A stretch of DNA of 64,000 nt from Microbacterium sp. MAH-37 (GTDB lineage: Bacteria; Actinomycetota; Actinomycetes; Actinomycetales; Microbacteriaceae), in NCBI RefSeq assembly GCF_009758255.1, contig NZ_WSEN01000002.1, positions 122,605 through 186,604 of the forward strand. Direction: 5' to 3'. This document shows, piece after piece, positions 23,186-33,493 of this stretch. The stretch's first letter is position 1. The number at the start of each line of letters is the position of its first letter. The notes beneath the pieces are model-generated. The model had not been told where the DNA came from, ran no database searches, and was given only the letters and a program-made list of their open reading frames with translations. The translations under genes and the position numbers were made by a program.

Positions 23186-26100
23186 ATGACCACCATGAAT
23201 GAGCGCGGCATCGACTGGAGCGAGCAGGCGGCCGCGCATCTGCTCGACGCCAGGACGTGTCCGATCTGCGTCGCCGCGCAGTTGGTCGACGGTCGCTGCC
23301 CGCAGTGCGGTGTCGATCTCACAGGGCGGGCCGGCGCCGACCTCTGGGCTGCGTCCGTGGAGGCGGCCCGCGTGCTGCGTTACCGCGCGAACCTGCAGCG
23401 CGGCGCCTTGGCGACCCGCACGCCGGCGCACCTGCCGGCGCAGGTTCCGGTGCCGGATGCGTCGGCCGCGGGGTCGGCGCATCCGACGGATGCCGTGGCG
23501 GGGGAGTCGGCGCGGATGCCGGTTGCGGCACTGTCCGCGGTCGCAGCGCCCGTCGCCGCCGCGCCGCCTGCCGCACCCGCCGGCGCACCGCCGGCTCCCG
23601 CAGCACCGCTGCCGGATGCGCAGGCCCCGTCGCAGGCCGGCGCTCAACCGGGCATGCAGCCCGCCGCGCCCCCGGCTCCGCTTCCGTCTGCGAACCGCGC
23701 CGCGAGCCCCGGGGCGAGTCTGCAGTCGGTGCTCGCCACCGCCGGAGCCGGACTGTTCGCCGTCGCGGCGATCGTCTTCACGTTCTTCAATCCCGACCTG
23801 GCTGACCGCGCCGTGCGCAGCGTCATCATCGGGCTCGTCACCCTGGTGTTCCTCGGCGGCGCGTGGCTGCTCGCCCGACGCCGGTTGCAGTCCTCCGCCG
23901 AGGCCGTAGGCGGTCTCGGCCTGGTGTTCGTCGGGCTCGACGTGCAGGCGGTCGCAGGCACCTGGGTCGATGACACGACTTCCTGGACCGCGGCGGCGAT
24001 CGCGACCGGCGTCGCCGGCGGGCTGCTGCTCGCTGCGGCGCTGCGCGCGCGTATCAGGATCTGGCTGTGGGCGGCGCTGCCGGCGCTGGCCGCGGTGCCG
24101 GCGATGCTCGGCTTCGCCGCGCAGGACGCACTCCTCGGCGCGCTGCTGCTGGCAGGGTCCGCGTTCGCCGGAACAGGGCTCTGCGCGCTGCTGCCCCGCT
24201 TCGCCCTGCTGTTCCCGCTCAAGGAGACCCCCGCCGCCGCGCCCGTCCCGCCCCTGCCGCCGGTCGCGCTGAACTCGGGGGCGGCGCCGACGGCCCCGCC
24301 CCGCCCGCGGCGTCCGCTCGCCGCCGAGGCGGCGGTGCTCACGGCGGCGCAGCTCATCGCGACGGTGCTCGCCGTCGGGCGCATCGTCCTCGCCGGACGC
24401 GGGGAGTTCCTCATCGCACTGGTGCTCGCCGTGCTCGCCGTGCAGGCCGTGCTCGCCGCCAGATACGTGATCCCCAGGCTCTGGGCATTCCTCTCCGGTG
24501 TTCTGGGCGCTGTCGCCGGGGCGTTCGCCGCGGTGGGCCTGAGGCCGGACGGCGCATTGGACTGGACGATCACGGTGATCGTCGCAGGGGCGGCCGTCGT
24601 CCTCATCGGCACCGCCGTCGTCCCGCTGCCCGCGCGCACGCCGCGCCCCCTCCTCGCGGCGGGAGCCGCCGTGACGGTCGCCCTGACGAGCGCGCCGTCG
24701 GTGATCGGAGGCCTGATCATCGGCTCGTCGCTGCTGCGCAGCACGGCCGACATCGCTCAGAGGTACCCGCTCTCCGAGACGACGACGGCGGCGGTCGTGG
24801 CGCTCGGCGTCGTGGCCGTCTGCCTGGTCGTGTTCGCGCTGCTGGCCGCATCCCGGCCCGACATCGCCCGGCTGACCGTGCCCGCTCACGCCGTGGCAGT
24901 GCTCTACGGCACGGGCGCGGTCCTCGCCCTCGGCTGTTCTGGGCTGATCGTGCTTCCGGCGAGCATCGGCGTCGTCCTGGCGGCGGCCGCCGCGGTCGGC
25001 TTGCTCCTGGTGCGGACCCGTGGCCGGGGTGCCGAGGTGGTGCGCTGGATGCTGACGGTCGCTGTGCACGTCGCGCTGCTCGTCGCCGTCCTGCTGTCCT
25101 GGCAGGACCGCGCCCTGGTGCCGTACGCCGGCGCCGCGACACTCGTCGTCCTCGCCGTGGCGGCGCGCACGCTTCCGGCCGAGGTCCGGTTCCTCCATGT
25201 CGGAGCAGGCTACGCCTACGCGCTCGCGCTCGTCGCGACGGCACTGTCGCTCGGGGGCGTGATGGGCATCGCGCAGTTCTCCCTGACGGCATCCGCCGGT
25301 CTGCTCGGTGCCATCGTGGCCACCTTCCTGAGCAGGATCGGCGCCCGCAACTGGTACGCGGTGCTCGTCGTGGCCACGGTCCCGTTCGCGATCGGGATCG
25401 TGCAGGTGCTCGTCGAGCGCAGCGGGTGGACCGCACTGTCCACCGGCCTCATGTTCGTCCTCGCCCTCGTGCTGCTGACGACCCGGCGGCCGGGGCTCAC
25501 CGCACCCGTGCGGATCGCGGCGGCCGGGCTGCTCGTCCCGACACTGGCGGTGGTCGTGGTGTGCCTGTGCGCACAGCTGCTTGCACAGAGCGGGTCGCCG
25601 GTCGCACTGCCGATCATCGCCGTGCTGGTGGCCTTCGCGCTGGCATCCGGCGTGCTCGTCAGCGACCTGCTCGTCGCCCGCGGACGTGACGAGCGCACGG
25701 CCGAGGCCGCCCGCGTGGCGATCGAGGCCTCGGCCCTGCTGACCGGAGCGATCGCCGTCGTGCTCGCCCTCGCGCGTGAGGCGGCGGGACTGGGCACCGC
25801 CTGCCTGGTGCTGATCGTCCTGGGGGTGGGCGCCGCGCTCGCATCCGGGGTCGCAGGACGTCGGTACGGATGGTGGGTCGCCGCGGCGTCGTTCACCGGT
25901 GCGCTGTGGTCGGCTTGGGCTCTGGCCGGGGTGGAACTGCCGGAGGCGTACCTGCTGCCGCCCGCGCTCGGCGCTGCAGTGGTGGGCATCGTCCTGACGA
26001 TGCGCGGTCGCCCGGCCGTCGGGCTGTTCGCCGTGGGGCTGGGCGTGGCGACCGTGCCGCTCGACGTGCTGCTCGCAGCGGCGCCGGGCACGGATGCCGT

Positions 26101-27214
26101 GCCATGGCGTGCATTCGGGCTGCTTGCTGCGGGCTGGGCGCTGCTCGGACTGATCGCACTGATCGCACGAGCATCCGCATCGCGACTGCATCGCCTTCGC
26201 GTATTGCGCGCGCCCGCGCTCGGCGCCGCCGCGGTCGCCGCGATCGCGGGCACCATCCAGGCCGCCCGGTGGGAGAGCGGAACGGATGCCGCTCCGCTGG
26301 CGCCCTCGCCGATCGGGGTGCTCCTGGTCGGCGCAGGCCTCAGTGCGCTCGCATCGCTCGCGCTCGTCGTCGTGGTGCGGATGCTGCGGGGCCAGGCATC
26401 CGCTGTCGCGCATCTGCGGGAGAGCACACCTGCTGCGGACGGGGCAAGCGCGGGCGGCCGCGCGAAGCGCACTTCTCCGCGGGAGGCGCACGGCTCGCTC
26501 GGGCAGTTCACGGCATCGCGGTGGCTGTACGCGCCGGCCGTGCTGGCGTTCACGATCGGCGTGTGGCCCGCCATCGAGCGGGACTGGGCGGTGATCTGGA
26601 CGATGTGGTCGCTGATGCTGGCCGTGCTGATCCTGATGCTCTGCGCGGCAACGGCCCGCGGGGCGATGCTGCCGCCGGTGTGGTTCCTGTTCGGCATCGC
26701 CTTCGTCACTGCGGTGGTGGCATGGAGCCCGCGCGACCTGCGGGTGGAGTGGTTCTCGCTGCCACTGGGCGCGTTCCTGCTCGCCGCGGGCGCGCTGGGG
26801 CTGAGGGGCGACGGGATGACCGAGCACGCCAGGGTGGTGGACTGGCCACGCGGCTGGCGGGGTTCCTGGCCGCTGCTCGCGCCGGGCCTGATCGTCATGA
26901 TGTCGGCATCCGTCGTGTCGACGTTCACCGATCCGCTCACGTGGCGGGCGATCCTCGTGATGGTGCTCGCGCTCGTCGCGATCCTGGCCGGAGCGTCGCG
27001 GCGGCTGTCGGCACCGTTCATCATCGGGCTGATCGTGCTGCCGATCGAGAACGTGTTCGTGTTCTCGGTGCAGCTCGGCCGCGGCATAGAATCCATGCCG
27101 TGGTGGATCACCCTCGCCACGATCGGCGCCGTGCTGCTGATCATCGCCGTGGCAGGCGAACGGCGCGAGGGCGCCGACAGGGGAGTGGTCGCCCGGATGC
27201 GCGATCTGCGGTGA
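23186..27214 (+). CDS. Giant polytopic membrane protein with zinc ribbon (SCO7613 C-terminal domain type)
   Basis: 1342 aa. Cys25, Cys28, Cys38 and Cys41 (CPIC and CPQC) form a small zinc ribbon near the N-terminus. A Pro/Ala-rich linker (~95-185) follows, then some thirty or more hydrophobic segments fill the rest. The arrangement matches actinobacterial proteins named for the SCO7613 C-terminal domain; function unknown. GGGGAG precedes the ATG at 23186; a longer start at 23114 lacks such a site. Two Pro/Arg-rich cytoplasmic loops interrupt the membrane part (near 370-390 and 1080-1110). A large minus-strand frame here is only its shadow. Confidence 0.8.
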   Translation: MTTMNERGIDWSEQAAAHLLDARTCPICVAAQLVDGRCPQCGVDLTGRAGADLWAASVEAARVLRYRANLQRGALATRTPAHLPAQVPVPDASAAGSAHPTDAVAGESARMPVAALSAVAAPVAAAPPAAPAGAPPAPAAPLPDAQAPSQAGAQPGMQPAAPPAPLPSANRAASPGASLQSVLATAGAGLFAVAAIVFTFFNPDLADRAVRSVIIGLVTLVFLGGAWLLARRRLQSSAEAVGGLGLVFVGLDVQAVAGTWVDDTTSWTAAAIATGVAGGLLLAAALRARIRIWLWAALPALAAVPAMLGFAAQDALLGALLLAGSAFAGTGLCALLPRFALLFPLKETPAAAPVPPLPPVALNSGAAPTAPPRPRRPLAAEAAVLTAAQLIATVLAVGRIVLAGRGEFLIALVLAVLAVQAVLAARYVIPRLWAFLSGVLGAVAGAFAAVGLRPDGALDWTITVIVAGAAVVLIGTAVVPLPARTPRPLLAAGAAVTVALTSAPSVIGGLIIGSSLLRSTADIAQRYPLSETTTAAVVALGVVAVCLVVFALLAASRPDIARLTVPAHAVAVLYGTGAVLALGCSGLIVLPASIGVVLAAAAAVGLLLVRTRGRGAEVVRWMLTVAVHVALLVAVLLSWQDRALVPYAGAATLVVLAVAARTLPAEVRFLHVGAGYAYALALVATALSLGGVMGIAQFSLTASAGLLGAIVATFLSRIGARNWYAVLVVATVPFAIGIVQVLVERSGWTALSTGLMFVLALVLLTTRRPGLTAPVRIAAAGLLVPTLAVVVVCLCAQLLAQSGSPVALPIIAVLVAFALASGVLVSDLLVARGRDERTAEAARVAIEASALLTGAIAVVLALAREAAGLGTACLVLIVLGVGAALASGVAGRRYGWWVAAASFTGALWSAWALAGVELPEAYLLPPALGAAVVGIVLTMRGRPAVGLFAVGLGVATVPLDVLLAAAPGTDAVPWRAFGLLAAGWALLGLIALIARASASRLHRLRVLRAPALGAAAVAAIAGTIQAARWESGTDAAPLAPSPIGVLLVGAGLSALASLALVVVVRMLRGQASAVAHLRESTPAADGASAGGRAKRTSPREAHGSLGQFTASRWLYAPAVLAFTIGVWPAIERDWAVIWTMWSLMLAVLILMLCAATARGAMLPPVWFLFGIAFVTAVVAWSPRDLRVEWFSLPLGAFLLAAGALGLRGDGMTEHARVVDWPRGWRGSWPLLAPGLIVMMSASVVSTFTDPLTWRAILVMVLALVAILAGASRRLSAPFIIGLIVLPIENVFVFSVQLGRGIESMPWWITLATIGAVLLIIAVAGERREGADRGVVARMRDLR

Positions 27215-27236
27215 CCGGCGTGGCGTCCGCGATCAT

Positions 27237-27266
27237 TTGACCGGTGGCGTTACGCCGGATTACACT
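27237..27266 (+). promoter_or_regulatory. str operon promoter
   Basis: TTGACC (27237-27242) and TACACT (27261-27266) are separated by 18 bases, a good housekeeping sigma match. Transcription from about 27273 would give a ~160-base leader before rpsL. Confidence 0.75.
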
Positions 27267-27432
27267 TGGTCGAGTGTGCGCACTGCTGTGCGCGCATGTC
27301 AGGGCGCCGGCACTCGCCGGTCCGCCCCCACGGCATACCCATCACACCAAAAGCGCGGCGGTTCCGTCACGCCGGTGGGTCATGATGTGAAACCCATCAT
27401 GCTGTCACCGTGCAGCACTATTAGGAGAGAAC

Positions 27433-27801
27433 GTGCCAACCATTCAGCAGTTGGTTCGCAAGGGCCGTTCGCCGAAGGTCAACAAGACCAAGGCGCCCGC
27501 CCTGAAGTCGAACCCGCAGCAGGCCGGCGTGTGCACCCGTGTGTACACCACCACCCCGAAGAAGCCGAACTCGGCGATGCGCAAGGTCGCCCGTGTGAAG
27601 CTGCGCAACGGCACCGAGGTCACGGCCTACATCCCCGGTGAGGGCCACAACCTGCAGGAGCACTCGCTGGTGCTCGTCCGCGGCGGTCGTGTGAAGGACC
27701 TCCCCGGTGTCCGCTACAAGATCGTCCGTGGTGCGCTCGACACCCAGGCAGTCAAGAACCGTAAGCAGGCTCGTTCCCGCTACGGCGCGAAGAAGGGTTG
27801 A
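27433..27801 (+). CDS. rpsL: 30S ribosomal protein S12
   Basis: 122 aa, full length. S12 sits at the decoding centre. Lys43 (TPKKPNSA) and Lys88 (GGRVKDLPG) are the residues changed in most streptomycin-resistant mutants and are wild type here. The GTG start is preceded by TAGGAGAG. It is the first gene of the str operon, behind a canonical promoter and a long leader that is a possible site for S7-type or other autoregulation. rpoBC is not immediately upstream; the giant membrane protein gene is. Confidence 0.97.
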   Translation: MPTIQQLVRKGRSPKVNKTKAPALKSNPQQAGVCTRVYTTTPKKPNSAMRKVARVKLRNGTEVTAYIPGEGHNLQEHSLVLVRGGRVKDLPGVRYKIVRGALDTQAVKNRKQARSRYGAKKG

Positions 27802-27806
27802 GTTAG

Positions 27807-28277
27807 ATGCCTCGTAAGGGTCCCGCCCCCAAGCGCCCCGTCGTCAACGACCCGGTCTACGGCGCTCCGATCGTCACCTCGCTCGTGAACAAGATCCTCG
27901 TCGACGGCAAGAAGTCGCTCGCCGAGTCGATCGTGTACGGCGCGCTCGAGGGCGTCCACGCCAAGAACGGCGAGGACGCGGTCGCAACGCTCAAGAAGGC
28001 GCTCGACAACGTGCGCCCCACCCTCGAGGTCCGCAGCCGCCGCGTCGGTGGCTCGACCTACCAGGTTCCGGTCGAGGTCAAGCCGCACCGCGCGAACACC
28101 CTCGCGCTGCGCTGGCTCGTGAGCTACGCGAAGGGTCGTCGTGAGAAGACGATGACCGAGCGTCTGCAGAACGAGATCCTCGACGCCTCGAACGGCCTCG
28201 GTGCCGCGGTCAAGCGCCGCGAGGACACCCACAAGATGGCCGAGTCGAACCGCGCCTTCGCGCACTACCGCTGGTAA
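27807..28277 (+). CDS. rpsG: 30S ribosomal protein S7
   Basis: 156 aa, full length. It nucleates assembly of the 30S head on 16S rRNA. It starts [19 protein letters not shown] and carries [20 protein letters not shown]. It begins five bases after the rpsL stop with AAGGGTTGAG upstream. A 12-bp perfect hairpin follows before fusA. Confidence 0.97.
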   Translation: MPRKGPAPKRPVVNDPVYGAPIVTSLVNKILVDGKKSLAESIVYGALEGVHAKNGEDAVATLKKALDNVRPTLEVRSRRVGGSTYQVPVEVKPHRANTLALRWLVSYAKGRREKTMTERLQNEILDASNGLGAAVKRREDTHKMAESNRAFAHYRW

Positions 28278-28285
28278 GCGGCTTC

Positions 28286-28316
28286 GCCGGTCCCCGGTCA
28301 CACGCCGGGGACCGGC
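28286..28316 (+). terminator. rpsG-fusA intergenic hairpin
   Basis: GCCGGTCCCCGG and CCGGGGACCGGC are perfect 12-base arms with a 7-base loop, without a T-tract. It is probably an attenuator or processing site, since fusA belongs to the same operon. Confidence 0.6.
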
Positions 28317-28361
28317 ATCCACTCTTCGCAGTACCACTGCTCGACAGATAAGGACACTCCT

Positions 28362-30476
28362 GTGGCACAAGACGTGCTCACCGACCTGAGCAAGGTCCGC
28401 AACATCGGCATCATGGCGCACATCGATGCCGGAAAGACCACGACGACCGAGCGCATCCTGTTCTACACGGGCGTCAACCACAAGCTGGGCGAGACCCACG
28501 ACGGCGCGTCGACGACCGACTGGATGGAGCAGGAGAAGGAGCGCGGCATCACGATCACGTCTGCCGCCGTGACCTGCTTCTGGAACAAGAACCAGATCAA
28601 CATCATCGACACCCCGGGCCACGTGGACTTCACCGTCGAGGTGGAGCGCTCGCTCCGCGTCCTCGACGGCGCCGTCGCCGTCTTCGACGGCAAGGAGGGC
28701 GTCGAGCCCCAGTCCGAGACCGTGTGGCGTCAGGCCGACAAGTACGGCGTGCCCCGCATCTGCTTCGTCAACAAGATGGACAAGCTCGGCGCTGACTTCT
28801 ACTACACCGTCGACACGATCATCAGCCGCCTGGGCGCCAAGCCGCTCGTGCTGCAGCTGCCGATCGGCGCCGAGAACGACTTCGTCGGTGTCGTCGACCT
28901 CATCGAGATGCGGGCGCTGGTCTGGCCTGGCGACGCCAAGGGTGACGTGACCATGGGCGCCTCCTACGAGGTCCAGGAGATCCCCGCCGACCTCCAGGCC
29001 AAGGCCGAGGAGTACCGCCAGCAGCTGCTGGAGACCGTCGCCGAGACCGACGAGGAGCTTCTGGAGAAGTTCTTCGGCGGCGAGGAGCTCACCGTCGCCG
29101 AGATCAAGGGCGCGATCCGTAAGCTCGTCGTCGACGACGCGATCTACCCCGTGCTCTGCGGCTCCGCGTTCAAGAACCGCGGCGTGCAGCCGATGCTGGA
29201 CGCTGTCGTCGACTTCCTGCCGTCCCCGCTGGACGTGCCCGCCATCGAGGCGCACGACCCGAAGGACGAAGAGAAGATCATCGAGCGTCACCCCGACGCG
29301 AAGGACCCCTTCGCCGCGCTGGCCTTCAAGGTCGCCGTGCACCCGTTCTTCGGTCGTCTGACCTACGTGCGCGTCTACTCGGGTGAGCTCGAGTCCGGCT
29401 CGCAGGTCATCAACTCGACCAAGGGCAAGAAGGAGCGCATCGGAAAGATCTTCCAGATGCACGCCAACAAGGAGAACCCGGTCGACAAGCTGACCGCCGG
29501 AAACATCTACGCCGTCATCGGCCTGAAGGACACCACCACTGGTGACACCCTGGCCGACATGGCGCAGCCGGTCGTCCTCGAGTCGATGACGTTCCCGGAG
29601 CCGGTGATCGAGGTCGCCATCGAGCCGAAGACCAAGGCCGACCAGGAGAAGCTGGGTGTCGCCATCCAGAAGCTCGCTGAGGAGGACCCGACCTTCCGCA
29701 CGGAGCTCAACCCCGAGACCGGTCAGACGACCATCAAGGGCATGGGCGAGCTGCACCTCGACATCCTCGTGGACCGTATGAAGCGCGAGTTCAAGGTCGA
29801 GGCGAACGTCGGCAAGCCGCAGGTGGCGTACCGCGAGACGATCAAGAAGGCCGTCGAGAAGCACGACTACACCCACAAGAAGCAGACGGGTGGATCGGGC
29901 CAGTTCGCGAAGATCCAGTTCACCATCGAGCCCCTCGAGCTCGACTCGGAGAAGACCTACGAGTTCGAGAACAAGGTCACCGGTGGTCGCATCCCGCGCG
30001 AGTACATCGAGCCGACCAACCAGGGCTTCCAGGACGCCATGGCGACCGGTGCGCTGGCGGGCTACCCGATGGTGGGCGTGAAGGCGATCCTCATCGACGG
30101 TGCCTCGCACGACGTCGACTCCTCGGAGATGGCGTTCAAGATCGCCGGTTCGATGGGCTTCAAGGAGGCCGTCCGCCGTGCGAACCCGGTGCTGCTCGAG
30201 CCGCTGATGGCCGTCGAGGTCCGTACTCCCGAGGAGTACATGGGCGACGTCATCGGCGACCTGAACTCGCGTCGTGGCCAGATCCAGTCGATGGAGGACG
30301 CCCAGGGCGTCAAGGTCGTCCGTGCGTCGGTGCCGCTGTCCGAGATGTTCGGCTACATCGGCGACCTGCGCTCGAAGACCTCGGGCCGTGCCGTCTACTC
30401 GATGGAGTTCGAGTCCTACGCCGAGGTGCCCCGCGCCGTGGCGGACGAGATCGTCCAGAAGACCAAGGGCGAGTAA
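28362..30476 (+). CDS. fusA: Elongation factor G
   Basis: 704 aa, full length. This GTPase drives ribosomal translocation. G1 is [11 protein letters not shown] (residues 19-29), G3 is DTPGHVDF, G4 is NKMD; domain IV has GYPMVGVKA and the C-terminus ends EIVQKTKGE. The GTG start has AAGGAC upstream. The sequence is of housekeeping type, with no sign of a second specialised copy. Confidence 0.97.
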   Translation: MAQDVLTDLSKVRNIGIMAHIDAGKTTTTERILFYTGVNHKLGETHDGASTTDWMEQEKERGITITSAAVTCFWNKNQINIIDTPGHVDFTVEVERSLRVLDGAVAVFDGKEGVEPQSETVWRQADKYGVPRICFVNKMDKLGADFYYTVDTIISRLGAKPLVLQLPIGAENDFVGVVDLIEMRALVWPGDAKGDVTMGASYEVQEIPADLQAKAEEYRQQLLETVAETDEELLEKFFGGEELTVAEIKGAIRKLVVDDAIYPVLCGSAFKNRGVQPMLDAVVDFLPSPLDVPAIEAHDPKDEEKIIERHPDAKDPFAALAFKVAVHPFFGRLTYVRVYSGELESGSQVINSTKGKKERIGKIFQMHANKENPVDKLTAGNIYAVIGLKDTTTGDTLADMAQPVVLESMTFPEPVIEVAIEPKTKADQEKLGVAIQKLAEEDPTFRTELNPETGQTTIKGMGELHLDILVDRMKREFKVEANVGKPQVAYRETIKKAVEKHDYTHKKQTGGSGQFAKIQFTIEPLELDSEKTYEFENKVTGGRIPREYIEPTNQGFQDAMATGALAGYPMVGVKAILIDGASHDVDSSEMAFKIAGSMGFKEAVRRANPVLLEPLMAVEVRTPEEYMGDVIGDLNSRRGQIQSMEDAQGVKVVRASVPLSEMFGYIGDLRSKTSGRAVYSMEFESYAEVPRAVADEIVQKTKGE

Positions 30477-30482
30477 GCCCTT

Positions 30483-30516
30483 GTCCGGGATGCCGCTTCG
30501 CGGCGGCGTCCCGGAC
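30483..30516 (+). terminator. fusA-tuf intergenic hairpin
   Basis: GTCCGGGATGCCGC pairs with GCGGCGTCCCGGAC (one G-T pair) around a 6-base loop beginning TTCG. No T-tract follows. The remaining ~110 bases before tuf (AT-richer, with TAAACT near 30543) may hold a tuf promoter. Confidence 0.6.
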
Positions 30517-30628
30517 GTCCTACAACTTCACATTCCCTCTCTACTAAACTGAGAAACCGAAATCTGTAGGGAGCCGGTCACAATCCAGTGCCCGGCGATC
30601 TCTACACGAACGTCCTGAGGAGGACCAA

Positions 30629-31822
30629 GTGGCCAAGGCCAAGTTCGAGCGGACCAAGCCGCACGTCAACATCGGAACGATCGGTCACGTCGACCACGGC
30701 AAGACCACGCTCACCGCTGCGATCTCGAAGGTGCTCGCCGACAAGTACCCGTCCGACGTCAACGTCGTTCGTGACTTCTCGACCATCGACTCCGCTCCGG
30801 AGGAGCGTCAGCGCGGTATCACGATCAACATCTCGCACGTCGAGTACGAGACCCCGAAGCGTCACTACGCTCACGTCGACGCGCCGGGTCACGCCGACTA
30901 CATCAAGAACATGATCACCGGTGCCGCTCAGATGGACGGCGCGATCCTCGTGGTCGCCGCCACCGACGGCATGATGGCGCAGACCAAGGAGCACATCCTG
31001 CTCGCCAAGCAGGTCGGCGTCCCCTACCTGCTGGTCGCGCTGAACAAGTCCGACATGGTCGACGACGAGGAGATCCTCGAGCTCGTCGAGATGGAGGTCC
31101 GCGAGGAGCTCTCCAAGAACGACTTCGACGGTGATAACGCTCCTGTCGTCCGCGTCTCGGGCCTGAAGGCTCTCGAGGGCGACGAGAAGTGGGTCGAGTC
31201 GATCGTCGAGCTGATGAACGCCGTCGACGAGCACGTTCCGGACCCGGTGCGTGACCGCGACAAGCCGTTCCTGATGCCGATCGAGGACGTCTTCACGATC
31301 ACCGGTCGTGGCACCGTCGTCACCGGTCGCGCCGAGCGCGGCACCCTGGCGATCAACTCCGAGGTCGAGATCGTGGGCCTGCGCCCGACGCAGAAGACCA
31401 CGGTCACCGGTATCGAGATGTTCCACAAGCAGCTCGACGAGGCATGGGCCGGCGAGAACTGCGGTCTGCTGCTCCGCGGCACCAAGCGCGAGGACGTCGA
31501 GCGCGGCCAGGTCGTCGTGAAGCCGGGCTCGATCACCCCGCACACGGAGTTCGAGGGCACCGCGTACATCCTCAACAAGAACGAGGGTGGCCGCCACAAC
31601 CCCTTCTACACGAACTACCGCCCGCAGTTCTACTTCCGCACCACCGACGTCACCGGCGTCATCTCGCTGCCCGAGGGCACCGAGATGGTCATGCCCGGTG
31701 ACACCACCGACATGTCGGTCGAGCTGATCCAGCCGATCGCCATGGAGGAGGGCCTCGGCTTCGCGATCCGTGAGGGTGGCCGCACCGTCGGCGCCGGCAC
31801 GGTCACGAAGATCGTGAAGTAA
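30629..31822 (+). CDS. tuf: Elongation factor Tu
   Basis: 397 aa, full length. It delivers aminoacyl-tRNA to the ribosome. G1 is [11 protein letters not shown] (19-29), G3 is DAPGHADY, G4 is NKSD; the end reads [13 protein letters not shown]. The GTG start has CTGAGGAGGACC upstream. A T-tract terminator lies 19 bases after the stop, so the str operon ends here. Confidence 0.97.
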   Translation: MAKAKFERTKPHVNIGTIGHVDHGKTTLTAAISKVLADKYPSDVNVVRDFSTIDSAPEERQRGITINISHVEYETPKRHYAHVDAPGHADYIKNMITGAAQMDGAILVVAATDGMMAQTKEHILLAKQVGVPYLLVALNKSDMVDDEEILELVEMEVREELSKNDFDGDNAPVVRVSGLKALEGDEKWVESIVELMNAVDEHVPDPVRDRDKPFLMPIEDVFTITGRGTVVTGRAERGTLAINSEVEIVGLRPTQKTTVTGIEMFHKQLDEAWAGENCGLLLRGTKREDVERGQVVVKPGSITPHTEFEGTAYILNKNEGGRHNPFYTNYRPQFYFRTTDVTGVISLPEGTEMVMPGDTTDMSVELIQPIAMEEGLGFAIREGGRTVGAGTVTKIVK

Positions 31823-31840
31823 TCTCTCTCTGAGATCGGA

Positions 31841-31869
31841 GGGGTCGGACCTACGGGTCCGGCCCCTTT
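31841..31869 (+). terminator. str operon terminator
   Basis: GGGGTCGGACC pairs with GGTCCGGCCCC (one G-T pair) around TACG and is followed by TTT. It lies 19 bases after the tuf stop. Confidence 0.8.
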
Positions 31870-31959
31870 GTCATGCCCGGGGTTCCCAATTCCTGCGGCG
31901 ACCGGCAGAATGGCCGTGGCCGGCGTCCGCCGGTGAACCGACCTGGAGGGGAGCCCACC

Positions 31960-32253
31960 ATGGCAGACGAGAATCAGGCCGCGGACGCGGTGAACAAGGT
32001 GAAGGAGTTCTTCGAGCAGAACGCCGACAAGCTCGGCGGCGCTGCGGACGACGCCCTCGCCAAGGCCAAGACGTTCTACGAGGAGAACAAGGACAAGGTC
32101 GACGAGGCTCTGAAGAGCGAGCAGGCCGAGGGGATCAGCGACAACGTCCTGGACACTCTCGCGGGGCTCGCGAAGAAGATCCTTCCCGAGGACCAGGCAG
32201 GCAAGATCGACGAGGTGCGGGGCAACCTCGACAAGGCCGTCGGTCACGAGTGA
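31960..32253 (+). CDS. Small helical protein, MT0933-antitoxin-like
   Basis: 97 aa of almost pure amphipathic helix, rich in Lys, Glu, Asp and Ala (VNKVKEFFEQNADKLGG, AKTFYEENKDKVDEAL). The pattern resembles the small actinobacterial proteins listed as MT0933/Rv0909-type antitoxins, but no toxin gene is adjacent. A general stress or DNA/membrane-associated helical protein is as likely. TGGAGGGGAG precedes the ATG. A perfect terminator follows, so it is a single-gene unit. Confidence 0.7.
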   Translation: MADENQAADAVNKVKEFFEQNADKLGGAADDALAKAKTFYEENKDKVDEALKSEQAEGISDNVLDTLAGLAKKILPEDQAGKIDEVRGNLDKAVGHE

Positions 32254-32262
32254 CTCCTCCGG

Positions 32263-32294
32263 AACGGCGGGATGCTGCGGCATCCCGCCGTTTT
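32263..32294 (+). terminator. Rho-independent terminator
   Basis: AACGGCGGGATGC and GCATCCCGCCGTT are perfect 13-base arms around TGCG, running into TTTT. Confidence 0.88.
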
Positions 32295-32328
32295 CGCATC
32301 TCCGGGTGGGCTGTGAAAGACTCGGCTC

Positions 32329-32829
32329 ATGACTGGGGAAGACACGAGTACGGGGGTGCGGCGTCGCACGGTGCTCAAGGGCGCGGCGTGGTCGGTGCCG
32401 GTCGCAGCCGTCGCAGTCGCCGTTCCGGCCCGGGCGGCAAGCGGGTGTGTCGACTGCGAGGACTACGCGATCACGCAGACGCTCGAGAAGGAGACCGGAG
32501 CGTGGCAGTACAAGGACACGATCGCGATCACCCATTGCGGCGATCCGGTGTCCGTGCAGGGGGCCGTGGTCCTCGTGAAGTTCGACGATCCCGACGAGGT
32601 CAAGACGACGACTGACGCGCACAACTGCTCTCCGAGTTACGATCCCGCGACCGCCACCCTCACTGTGACGGGCAATGCCGACGCGACATTCATGGACTTC
32701 GCCGTCAGCTTCAACACGCAGGGAGCGTCCGACCGGGACATCACAGGCAACGTCACCGTTCTTGTGCCAGGCTGCACGGATCCGGTCATCGTCGCTCAGC
32801 CTTTCGTCTTCCACGCGATCAAGCAGTGA
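32329..32829 (+). CDS. Tat-exported small protein
   Basis: 166 aa; mature function not recognised. The N-terminus is a twin-arginine signal: RRRTVLKG (residues 11-18), a hydrophobic stretch, and cleavage probably after PARA (residue 36). The mature part begins near Cys40 and Cys43 (GCVDC) and has further cysteines at THCGD, HNCSP and PGCTD, so disulfides are likely. Beta-rich composition suggests a small extracellular sandwich domain. AAGACT (32317-32322) ends six bases before the ATG, close to the leaderless pattern. It lies alone between the str and S10 operons. Confidence 0.75.
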   Translation: MTGEDTSTGVRRRTVLKGAAWSVPVAAVAVAVPARAASGCVDCEDYAITQTLEKETGAWQYKDTIAITHCGDPVSVQGAVVLVKFDDPDEVKTTTDAHNCSPSYDPATATLTVTGNADATFMDFAVSFNTQGASDRDITGNVTVLVPGCTDPVIVAQPFVFHAIKQ

Positions 32830-33176
32830 GGGACCGAAGCGTGAACCGCGGAACGACGCGCGACACGCCCGGGTTTGCAGTAGTCGAATCCGGCATGGCA
32901 GAATAGACAGGTTCCACATTCCTGCGCTCTGCGCGGGATCACTGCCAGGCAGTGCATAGACGGCATCCGATCCTCGTGATTCGGCGTGCAGGGATCTAGG
33001 CCGCGGGCAGCAGAACATCTCCTACTCGAAGACGCGGGCACCCGATGCCGGCGTCTTCCGTGTGAAAAGAGAACAGGGTGCGCAAGCGCCAGGCGCAACA
33101 GCGCCGACGTGCGTCCAATGCCCCCGGGTCCACCTGGCCCGGTGAGGTAAGACGCTTATAGAGAGTGAGCAGACAA
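32830..33176 (+). promoter_or_regulatory. S10 operon promoter and leader region
   Basis: 347 bases without a gene. TTGCAG (32875-32880) and CAGAAT (32899-32904), 18 bases apart, are the best promoter candidate and would give a leader of about 265 bases. Within it 33028-33058 folds into a 12-bp stem with one G-G mismatch (GAAGACGC opposite GCGTCTTC, GGCA opposite TGCC). GAGAGTGAG serves rpsJ. A long structured leader ahead of S10 suggests ribosomal-protein feedback, but no known class was recognised. Confidence 0.55.
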
Positions 33177-33485
33177 ATGGCGGGACAGAAGATCCGCATT
33201 CGCCTGAAGTCGTATGACCACGAGGTGATCGACTCGTCGGCACGCAAGATCGTCGACACCGTGACCCGTGCGGGCGCGACCGTCGTGGGCCCCGTGCCCC
33301 TTCCGACGGAGAAGAACGTGATCGCAGTGATCCGTTCGCCGCACAAGTACAAGGACAGCCGCGAGCACTTCGAGATGCGCACCCACAAGCGTCTGATCGA
33401 CATCGTCGACCCGACGCCGAAGGCTGTCGACTCGCTGATGCGTCTCGACCTGCCGGCCGATGTCAACATCGAGATCAAGCTCTGA
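33177..33485 (+). CDS. rpsJ: 30S ribosomal protein S10
   Basis: 102 aa, full length ([19 protein letters not shown]). It is a component of the 30S head and a NusE-type antitermination partner. The ATG at 33177 is chosen because homologues begin MAGQKIR; a GTG at 33165 would add four residues. First gene of the S10 operon. Confidence 0.97.
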   Translation: MAGQKIRIRLKSYDHEVIDSSARKIVDTVTRAGATVVGPVPLPTEKNVIAVIRSPHKYKDSREHFEMRTHKRLIDIVDPTPKAVDSLMRLDLPADVNIEIKL

Positions 33486-33493
33486 GGTTCGAC

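Noticed and set aside
23162..26827. A 1221-codon open frame on the minus strand
   Set aside because: It is the antisense shadow of the giant membrane protein in GC-rich DNA, has Arg/Gln/His-rich nonsense composition and lacks any recognisable motif.
27780..30110. A 776-codon minus-strand frame across rpsG and fusA
   Set aside because: It is opposite EF-G with codon-phase artefact composition (Leu/Val/Arg/Asp); EF-G is certain.
30477..30628. A firm tuf promoter
   Set aside because: AT-richer sequence and TAAACT are present but no -35 at suitable spacing was found, so it is only mentioned.
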